Of a stretch of DNA of 64,000 nucleotides, positions 58,073-64,000 are shown one piece after another. The position numbers and the translations under genes were made by a program. The number at the start of each line of letters is the position of its first letter. Positions within the stretch are counted from its first letter, which is position 1. Origin of the DNA: Kiritimatiellia bacterium (lineage in GTDB: Bacteria; Verrucomicrobiota; Kiritimatiellia; UBA8416; JABMPJ01); contig JASLOA010000034.1 of the NCBI GenBank assembly GCA_030745755.1, positions 136,071-200,070 of the forward strand, in the 5' to 3' direction. The notes below the pieces were generated by a model. It was not told where the DNA came from. It ran no database searches and saw only the letters and a program-made list of their open reading frames with translations.

Positions 58073-59158
58073 ATGATTCTACGGCACTTGTACATGCGGT
58101 CGGCGGTTGTGGGCGCGACGTGTGTGTTGCTGTCCGGTTGCGCAAGCAGCGGGGGGCGTCGCGGGATGCCTGCCTGGGTGTATCGTCCTACCGCCATAGA
58201 GAAGGAGTATCCCCGGCGTAAGAACTTTGTCGGGCTGGGGGTGTGCGGCGGGGCGGGGACGATGGATGTCATGAGCCGCAAACAGGCGGAGTCGATGGCT
58301 GTGGCCGATATCGCGTCGGTGGTGGAAGTGCAGATCAACGACACGATCGAAGATCACGACACGAGCGTCGAACGCAACGGCCGCCTGCTTGAACAGAGCG
58401 TGCGTATTCAAACCACCAGGCGAGTGGTGACCGGCATGCTCAGTGGGGTCGAGATCAAGGAGATCTTCTTTGACGAGCGCACACTGAACTGGCATGCCCT
58501 GGCCGTACTCAATCGGGCGAGGGCCGGGGCGGGCGCAGCGGAAGCGGTTGCCCAACGTCTCGAGCGGGGCCGCGGCGTGCTGGCCGGGCTGGGGCGCGGT
58601 CCGGTACAGGATCTGGTAGCCCTGCGAGGTCTTGACCGCATGACCACGGAGCTGGATCGGCTGGCGGTAGCACTTGCGATCTTTGCGCCATCGCGAAAAG
58701 ACGAAGCGAAGCGGGCAATCAAGCTGTTCAAGAAGGATGTCGCGGCACAGCGCGATACCGCACAGGCAGGGGCCGCGGTGCGAATCACCATGCGGTCACA
58801 TTCGGCTAAGCGCATACCGGCATCCCTTCGGGCCGCGGCGTCCAAGGCACTGCGTTCAGCAGGCTTCACGGTGGTGGATTCAAATGCCGCGGGTGAGCTG
58901 AAGATCCAGGTTGAAGTGGAGACCTCAACGCAGGTAGGCTCAATGCGAATCTACGAAGTGGCCGCGGGCGCGTCGTACGCCTTGGTGGAGAAGGGGAAGA
59001 TAGTCCTGGAAGGGAAGCTGGCTGCGGGGCCGACCAGCAGCAGTCGATCGAGCTCCGAGGAGCTCTCGCGCACGCGGAGCCTGGACCGTCTGGCCGCCCG
59101 CCTGGAGGCGGGAGTCGCGGCCATGCTGAACGAGGAGGAGAAGCCGGTTGATGAGTAA
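58073..59158 (+). CDS. LPP20-like lipoprotein
   Basis: 361 residues from ATG 58073 (ATG 58094 also possible). Lipobox VLLSGC. The N-terminal domain resembles LPP20 lipoproteins: PAWVYRPTAIEKEYPRRKNF, GLGVCGGAGTMDVMSRKQAE, SMAVADIASVVEVQ. The C-terminal half (APSRKDEAKRAIKLFKKDVA, AGFTVVDSNAAGELKIQVEV) looks like a second alpha/beta domain. It is the first gene of a run of exported proteins; it overlaps the next by 8 bp. Function is unknown; an outer-membrane role is likely. Confidence 0.75.
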   Translation: MILRHLYMRSAVVGATCVLLSGCASSGGRRGMPAWVYRPTAIEKEYPRRKNFVGLGVCGGAGTMDVMSRKQAESMAVADIASVVEVQINDTIEDHDTSVERNGRLLEQSVRIQTTRRVVTGMLSGVEIKEIFFDERTLNWHALAVLNRARAGAGAAEAVAQRLERGRGVLAGLGRGPVQDLVALRGLDRMTTELDRLAVALAIFAPSRKDEAKRAIKLFKKDVAAQRDTAQAGAAVRITMRSHSAKRIPASLRAAASKALRSAGFTVVDSNAAGELKIQVEVETSTQVGSMRIYEVAAGASYALVEKGKIVLEGKLAAGPTSSSRSSSEELSRTRSLDRLAARLEAGVAAMLNEEEKPVDE

Positions 59159-60116
59159 GATGCTCTCAAAACCTGCATCTGTGCTCGCATGCGTACTGCT
59201 CTGCGGCTGTGCGTCCACCGGTCCTATTGCGCCGCTGGTTCCCATGCCGGATCATATGATGCCGTCGCGGGATGAGCTGGTCTATCGTCCCTGGCGCGTG
59301 GTCGTGTCTCCCTCCGGCGGACACTACGCTGTATTGGAAGAGACCTTCGGGGCCGAGCTCAAACAGCAGCTTGCCAAGTACGGGATTCTCAATGTGGGTT
59401 CGGATGCCCGCACAACCGCGATGTTGCAGCACATGCTGCAGGTGCAGGCGCAATCGGGGGAGGATATTCGGGTGTCGGATCTGAAATATGAACAGGCCAA
59501 TGCTGATGGGGTGGTCAGTGTGACCGTGACGGCGATGGCGGTTCCTCTCAATAACTCGGTGACGACATGGTACGACAAATCGAAGAAGAAGAATCGCTAC
59601 ATCTACAACTCACAGGTCGACGTGAGCGGTCATATGACCCTCGTGATTCCAGAGACCGGCATGGCGCGAACGGTTCAGTTCCAGAACTCGCAGACCCAGA
59701 CCAGCTATGATAAGCCCCACCAGTTCTCATCCAACCAGATGGCACACAACGCGGTGCGCCAGGCGGCGCGAGGCAGCCGCGTGATTCGGCCGCTCTATAC
59801 CCAGTTCCCGCTGACCGGCCATGTGGTGGGTGTGGGGGAGACCCGTCGGGAGATTCTGATCAACCGGGGCGCCAACCAGGGCGTGCGGCGCGACCGCAAG
59901 TGGGAGCTCTTAATGCGTACCAGTCGAGAGAACGCGCTGATGGGTGAGATGGTGAGGGACGAGGTGATTGGTCTTGCCCGTACCGTGCGTGTGTTCTCAG
60001 ATTCCTGCGTCGCCAAGACCGACTCGCGGCAGACGCGCGATCGCTCCAAGCTGGGTATGCGGGCACGCGCACAGGGGTTCGGATTCAGTTTTGCAGGATT
60101 GTTTGGTCTGGAGTAG
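59151..60116 (+). CDS. lipoprotein, possibly CsgG/FlgT-related
   Basis: 321 residues with lipobox VLLCGC. Middle region GAELKQQLAKYGILNVGSDA and KYEQANADGVVSVTVTAMAV recalls CsgG-type domains. The C-terminal part (GVGETRREILINRGANQGVR followed by RDRKWELL) resembles the FlgT C-terminal domain. Together with the LPP20-like neighbour this suggests an envelope complex, but the assignment is tentative. Confidence 0.6.
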   Translation: MSKMLSKPASVLACVLLCGCASTGPIAPLVPMPDHMMPSRDELVYRPWRVVVSPSGGHYAVLEETFGAELKQQLAKYGILNVGSDARTTAMLQHMLQVQAQSGEDIRVSDLKYEQANADGVVSVTVTAMAVPLNNSVTTWYDKSKKKNRYIYNSQVDVSGHMTLVIPETGMARTVQFQNSQTQTSYDKPHQFSSNQMAHNAVRQAARGSRVIRPLYTQFPLTGHVVGVGETRREILINRGANQGVRRDRKWELLMRTSRENALMGEMVRDEVIGLARTVRVFSDSCVAKTDSRQTRDRSKLGMRARAQGFGFSFAGLFGLE

Positions 60117-60445
60117 TATCGGGAGATCAGAGGTTGGACGAATGCAGCCACGAAGGCACAAAGACACGAAGGTCTGTTCGGGGGTAGCCCGCGTTCGGGC
60201 TGCATCCATGCCCGACCCTCTAGTGTAGTGATTGGCGAATTTGCAGATGAAGAACCTTCACGATGTCATCCCGAGCTTGCCGAGGGATCTCCATGCTGTT
60301 CAACAAGTAGGAGATCCCTCGACTTCGCTCGGGATGACATAGTATAGATGATTGCTTCGCGGATTTCTGAATCACAACACTAGACGCTTGGTGTCTTAGT
60401 GTCTTGGTGGTTGCATCTTCGGAGGATTGGCAAGGGAGGTAAGGT
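60117..60445. other. 329-bp gap filled by a bracketed repeat
   Basis: Nearly all of this gap is the repeat element at 60143-60414, with a REPIN-like doublet inside. A good ribosome-binding site (GGGAGGTAAGG) precedes 60446. No gene is seen. Confidence 0.5.
60143..60414. repeat. 272-bp bracketed element with inner REPIN-like doublet
   Basis: Ends GCAGCCACGAAGGCACAAAG (from 60143) and, inverted, TGTCTTAGTGTCTTGGTGG (to 60414). Within it, 60265-60292 (CCCGAGCTTGCCGAGGG) and 60311-60338 (CCCTCGACTTCGCTCGGG) form doublet copy 4, with the GGATCTC ends facing inward, opposite to copies 1-3. Confidence 0.7.
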
Positions 60446-60988
60446 ATGAGACGGTGTCTGTTGATGGTTGTGTGTGTGGTGTTGTGCGCGGTGGCGGCAA
60501 CGGCGGGTAGTGACAATATGGCGGATCTTGGCTTTCGCCTCGGTTACCAGGACTTTGCTGAAGGCGATGGTTCCTTCATGGGGGGAGCCTACCTGAGGCT
60601 GCCCTGGCGCAGTGTGGTCATGTCCGAAGTCTCGATCATGTATCACTCCCATGAATCGGGCAATACGGACTATGAGCTGATTCCGATTCAGCTCAGCGCC
60701 ATGATTTTCGTGCTGCGCCGGGATCTGGACTACTCGCCCTATTTGATCGCCGGCGTCGGCGCCTACATTGCGCGCCAGATAGACCAGGATGATGATTCGG
60801 ATAGCGATTTTGACTTCGGCTGGCATCTGGGTCTCGGGCTGGACTAGAAGTTGAGCGAACGCGTCTTCGTGGAAGGCGACTTCCGGTACGTCTGGCTTGA
60901 TCTTGATTTCGGCGACCAGACGGTTGGGGAAGCCCTGGGCAATTACAACAACTGGATGGCATCGCTGGGTATTGGGTTCAGGCTATGA
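60446..60988 (+). pseudogene. outer-membrane beta-barrel protein interrupted by an in-frame TAG
   Basis: The frame reads a signal peptide (VVCVVLCAVAATAG) and barrel strands (DLGFRLGYQDFAEGDGSFMG, GAYLRLPWRSVVMSEVSIMY, DFDFGWHLGLGLD). TAG follows at 60845-60847. The same frame continues without another stop as KLSERVFVEGDFRYVWLDLD and ends NWMASLGIGFRL at TGA 60986-60988, a proper barrel C-terminus. The next gene starts by ATGA overlap with that distal stop. So a single TAG interrupts a 180-residue barrel; a sequencing error, a recent mutation or read-through are possible. Confidence 0.75.
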
Positions 60989-62241
60989 TCCGAAAATGTG
61001 CGATACAAGGTGGCGGACTGTTGCTCCTCGCATTGGCACTGGCCCACGCGGGTGAGGTGCAGCGCAATACCGCGTTGCGGATCGGCCCCGGTGCCTTCTT
61101 CCCGGCGTGCGAGCTTCTGAAGGCCGGTCAGCAAGTCGACACGGGTGAGGCGTCAGGCAACTGGGTAACAGCCCGGACGGTCACGACCAACGGGTGGATG
61201 CCACGTCTTGCGCTTAAGGCGCCACGCAGCGGCATCGACTACACGGGGCTGCTTGGCGCGGAAGATGCGGTCAACGTGTCGTCCGTGGACATTGCCGCTG
61301 CTACCAAGGGCGCTTTCGCCTCCTCCTATTCCGACAGGCATGGTGTGGACCTGGATGTCGGCAAGGCCGTGGATGAGATGGTCGTGCCGCCTGCGATGGT
61401 GTCGATGTTGGCAAAGGGCCTGACACCGGCACCGGCCGGGTGGCTCTATGGCCGCCTGCCGCGTCGTCCGTTCGACAACAGCATCATTCTCAGCCAGGAG
61501 GCCGAGGCGCTGCTGGGGCAGGCCATGGTTGCGCACATTGCCGAGAACGGGTTCGTGGATGACCGGGAGCTGGTCGACTACGTGAATGGCGTAGCCATGC
61601 TGGTGGGTGCGCGCACCGAGCGGTATGACTGCGCCTACAAGGTTGCCATCCTGGATGACGAGTCCGTGAACGGATTCGGCATGCCGGGGGGCTACATCCT
61701 GATCTCGAAGGGCTACCTGGATCGCATTGAGAACGAAGCCGAACTGGCCTGTGTGATCGCACACGAGATGGCGCACATCAGTCTCTTTCACGGGCTGCGC
61801 GAGTTCAAGAAACGTGAACTCCATCGCCGGCGCGATGCGGTATTCGCGGAACTGGATGCCATCACGGGTGACAGCTCAACCAGCGCGATAGAGGCGGATC
61901 TGAACCGACTGGCAGACACGGCCTATCTCAAGATTATCGGTGGGCGTGCACGCGAGGATGAGCTGGAGGCCGACCTGTTCGGCACGGCCTATGCCGCGGC
62001 GGCCGGGTACGATCCACGTGCCATGATCGAACTGCTGCAACGCGTAGGGGGGTCGGCGGAGATGGATGCGTTTCGTCATCACCCCGGGATCGGGGAGCGA
62101 CTCAAGACAATTCAGAAGGGCATCTCTCGCTATAAGCTGGCGCGCAAGGGCCAGAAGAAGCTGCCGGGCAGGTTCAGCATGATGGCGGGGCACGGTGCGT
62201 CGAGTGCGCGTGTACCGGGAGAGGAAGCAGCCCGTCCGTGA
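60985..62241 (+). CDS. M48-family metalloprotease with SH3-like domain
   Basis: 418 residues. Signal peptide (GLLLLALALAHAG). Residues ~25-80 are an SH3b-like domain (NTALRIGPGAFFPACELLKA, GQQVDTGEASGNWVTA). The peptidase domain carries HEMAH (zinc His pair and Glu) in ACVIAHEMAHISLFHG and the third ligand Glu in EDELEADLFGTAYAAAAGYD. HHPGIGERLKTIQ follows, as in BepA/LoiP proteins. It probably degrades or assembles envelope proteins in the periplasm. It overlaps the barrel gene and the next lipoprotein gene by 4 bp each. Confidence 0.88.
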   Translation: MIRKCAIQGGGLLLLALALAHAGEVQRNTALRIGPGAFFPACELLKAGQQVDTGEASGNWVTARTVTTNGWMPRLALKAPRSGIDYTGLLGAEDAVNVSSVDIAAATKGAFASSYSDRHGVDLDVGKAVDEMVVPPAMVSMLAKGLTPAPAGWLYGRLPRRPFDNSIILSQEAEALLGQAMVAHIAENGFVDDRELVDYVNGVAMLVGARTERYDCAYKVAILDDESVNGFGMPGGYILISKGYLDRIENEAELACVIAHEMAHISLFHGLREFKKRELHRRRDAVFAELDAITGDSSTSAIEADLNRLADTAYLKIIGGRAREDELEADLFGTAYAAAAGYDPRAMIELLQRVGGSAEMDAFRHHPGIGERLKTIQKGISRYKLARKGQKKLPGRFSMMAGHGASSARVPGEEAARP

Positions 62242-63179
62242 TCCGTCGCGTGTCATATCTATGCGCCGGGGCGTGGCTGCTTGTTGCGGCGTGCCTGGTG
62301 ACGGGGTGCGCCACGGCGCCGCAGTTGCCGCGTAGCGGCAGCTTGGATCTGCCGGTATGGTTGACGGAGCCATCACCGGTTTTGCAGGAGGATGCGCCGG
62401 TCAGCCTGCACATGAGCTGTCCCGCCCACTTGGAGCCGTTCTGCGACCGCTACAAGCTTCCGGCCTGGGTGGTCTATGGCGTGGTGCGCTGCCTGGGAGC
62501 GGATGAGTTCCTGGTCAACGGGGTCTTCCGCCGGTTCAGTATCGAGGATGAGTTCGGCGAGAGCAACGTGGTGGTGGATAAGCTCCACTACGATGTCGCG
62601 CGCCGACGCATCGAACGGAGACTGTCGGCCATCGCGCGCGCGGTTGCTGAGGCCGAAACCGAGCTGGATCGCATGAACGTGCTCGGTTCCTACGTGCGTC
62701 GCCGGTTTGGGGCCTTTGTGCTTTTCAGTCTCGCTCACGCGGATGCCATGCAGGCGGCGCCCGAGAACTTCACGAATCTCCTGCTTGATACGGGCGAGTC
62801 GCTCGACGAGATGGAGCGATTCAATCGTGAGGTTGTCGCCACGCTGGACATGCAGCCCGGCTGGAGTGAAACAGAGGACTACTACCAGGTTGTACAGGTA
62901 GGCGACTTCGGTTACGGCAACCCGATGGATTCTTTCCGGCGGACCGAGGAAGAGGGTATCCATGAGCTGGCGCGCAGCCTGGTGGTTAAGTTCAGCCACC
63001 TGCAGCGCCAGTTCAGCACGGCGCGATCGATCAACGACAGTGTGCAGGAGGATGCGGTGCGCGAGGAGATCGCACTGCGCATGCGCGGCGTACGCGTGTT
63101 GCGGCGGGTCGTGGACCCCGGGCAGCGCGCTTGCCTGGTGACCGTGCGCCTTCCGTGCCGGGGCGTTGCTCGAAAATAG
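62238..63179 (+). CDS. lipoprotein of unknown function
   Basis: 313 residues starting with GTG overlapping the upstream stop. Lipobox CLVTGC. The mature part LPVWLTEPSPVLQEDAPVSL resembles the start of LPP20-like domains, and a long helical section follows (RRRIERRLSAIARAVAEAET). No catalytic motif is recognised. Cotranscribed with the M48 protease; it may be its partner or substrate (inference). Confidence 0.65.
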   Translation: MIRRVSYLCAGAWLLVAACLVTGCATAPQLPRSGSLDLPVWLTEPSPVLQEDAPVSLHMSCPAHLEPFCDRYKLPAWVVYGVVRCLGADEFLVNGVFRRFSIEDEFGESNVVVDKLHYDVARRRIERRLSAIARAVAEAETELDRMNVLGSYVRRRFGAFVLFSLAHADAMQAAPENFTNLLLDTGESLDEMERFNREVVATLDMQPGWSETEDYYQVVQVGDFGYGNPMDSFRRTEEEGIHELARSLVVKFSHLQRQFSTARSINDSVQEDAVREEIALRMRGVRVLRRVVDPGQRACLVTVRLPCRGVARK

Positions 63180-63182
63180 GTC

Positions 63183-63212
63183 TTGATTGTTTTGGAAAGA
63201 CGTGGATAGCAT
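63183..63212 (+). promoter_or_regulatory. promoter of the final lipoprotein gene
   Basis: TTGATT (63183-63188) and TAGCAT (63207-63212) are 18 bp apart, giving a leader of about 80 nt. AGGAGGT precedes the ATG at 63299. Confidence 0.45.
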
Positions 63213-63298
63213 CGACTCGGATGCTGTCATAGATGGTGATGGACAGATAACAACAACATGCTCTCCCTTATGAGGGCGTAACAGAAGGAGGTCCGGGT

Positions 63299-63880
63299 AT
63301 GAAGCAAGTCATGTTGGTAGCGCTCGCAGCGCTGGTCATGGCGACGGTGGTGGGCTGCAAGTCAACCGAAGTCACAAGTCAGATGACGCCATTCGAGATC
63401 ATGCAGGAGAAAGCAAACGCTATTACAGACGCTGGCGGCCTGGCGGCCGTGGGTATCGGTACCTCCCGCACGATGTCATTGGCTATGGATAAGGCCAAGA
63501 CGCGCGGCCGGACCGAATTGGCTCACATTCTTGAAACCAAGGTGGACTCGCTGAAGAAGGACTTTACCGAGGAAATCGGTGAAGGCGAATCGGCCGAGTA
63601 CAACGCACTGTTCAGCGCGGCGAGCAAGAGTATTGCTCACCAGATTCTGCGCGGCACGGTGCCCAAGGATATCAAGTATGAGACCACCGGCAACACGACC
63701 ACATCCTGGGCCCTGATGGTTCAGGATCCGAAGGTCATCGCCGATGCGTTCGCGGACCAGAAGAACTCGGCTAAGGCCCTTTATACGCGCTTCCGCGCGT
63801 CGCAGGCCTTCTCGGAACTCGATAACGAGGTTAAGAAGTTCGAAGAGTTCAAGGCCAAGGACGGTGGAATGCTCCAGTAG
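63299..63880 (+). CDS. LPP20-like lipoprotein
   Basis: 193 residues with lipobox MATVVGC and a strong ribosome-binding site (GAAGGAGGT). AITDAGGLAAVGIGTSRTMS and LAMDKAKTRGRTELAHILET match the LPP20 pattern (Gly-rich strand followed by an alanine-rich helix with DA repeats). The C-terminal half is helical. It is the third such protein in the locus, with its own promoter and a terminator behind it, so it is probably abundant. Confidence 0.78.
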   Translation: MKQVMLVALAALVMATVVGCKSTEVTSQMTPFEIMQEKANAITDAGGLAAVGIGTSRTMSLAMDKAKTRGRTELAHILETKVDSLKKDFTEEIGEGESAEYNALFSAASKSIAHQILRGTVPKDIKYETTGNTTTSWALMVQDPKVIADAFADQKNSAKALYTRFRASQAFSELDNEVKKFEEFKAKDGGMLQ

Positions 63881-63909
63881 TCGAGCGCTGCTACCAAAAA
63901 AGAGAACGA

Positions 63910-63948
63910 AACAGCCGACGCGATCTAACGATCCGTCGGCTGTTTTCT
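63910..63948. terminator. rho-independent terminator
   Basis: AACAGCCGACG (63910-63920) and CGTCGGCTGTT (63934-63944), followed by TTCTGTT. A-rich sequence before the left arm (CCAAAAAAGAG) suggests it also serves the gene on the other strand. Confidence 0.8.
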
Positions 63949-63954
63949 GTTACA

Positions 63955-64000
63955 CTACTCCACCTCGTTCAGTTCCTTCTCCATATCACCCCACGGCCCG
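63955..64000 (-). CDS. C-terminal end of an unidentified gene
   Basis: Minus-strand frame running in from beyond the window, reading GPWGDMEKELNEVE and then TAG (63957-63955). Its stop lies next to the shared terminator, as for a convergent gene. Too short to name. Confidence 0.35.
   Translation of the reverse strand, partial: GPWGDMEKELNEVE

Overview
The window is about 60% GC, gene-dense bacterial DNA with no tRNA or rRNA gene that I could find. A Gram-negative cell plan is indicated by an ExbB/ExbD/TonB set, many lipoprotein signal sequences and an outer-membrane-type barrel. MurE carries the DNPR motif of meso-diaminopimelate ligases. Together with an arylsulfatase, GH20 and GH36 glycosidases, a XylR-type AraC regulator and very repeat-rich intergenic DNA, this suggests a glycan-degrading member of the PVC group (Kiritimatiellota or Lentisphaerota-like). 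That placement is an inference.

Layout. 1-12 kb: sugar and peptide uptake and breakdown (XylR-like regulator, GH36, a YejABE-like transporter without its ATPase, sulfatase, two GH20-type genes, the second truncated). 12-20 kb: a complete trp operon, trpE-G-(EEP hydrolase)-D-C-F-B-A, whose gaps hold inserted repeat elements. 20-22 kb: two divergent toxin-antitoxin operons around a perfect 40-bp palindrome. 22-27 kb: a complete diversity-generating retroelement (DGR). 27-32 kb: a type II secretion G-like protein, a Y-family polymerase with a GAAC-N4-GTTC box, and nifU-nifS. 32-37 kb: shikimate kinase, a tautomerase, an XRE/AbiEii toxin-antitoxin pair, an NCS2 permease and a Cys-rich rhodanese. 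37-41 kb: mnmA-thiS-thiG-thiH. 41-42 kb: decayed MazEF and restriction-enzyme remnants, then a ParD/RelE-type pair. 43-56 kb: division and cell-wall (dcw) cluster mraZ-rsmH-ftsL-ftsI-murE-murF-mraY-murD-lysM-ftsW, followed by exbB-exbD-tonB instead of murG/murC. 56-58 kb: a DDE transposase beside a truncated integron-type integrase. 58-64 kb: a lipoprotein and secreted-protein operon (LPP20-like, M48 protease, barrel with an in-frame amber codon).

The main find is the DGR on the minus strand. A 991-residue secreted protein ends in a formylglycine-enzyme-like (C-type lectin fold) domain. It is followed by an HRDC-domain gene, a reverse transcriptase with YMDD and GNLLSQ motifs, and a template repeat (22001-22129). 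The template aligns without gaps to the last codons of the target (23892-24019). I count 19 differences, and all 19 fall at template adenines (coding sense); no other template base differs in the core. Fourteen codons, mostly AAC/AAT, are changed.

Other observations are several families of dispersed inverted-repeat elements (170-bp MITE-like units, REPIN-like doublets, cruciforms with a GATA tetraloop), promoters whose geometry predicts leaderless mRNAs for antitoxin genes and trpE, and a GTGA tetranucleotide tract directly before thiS.
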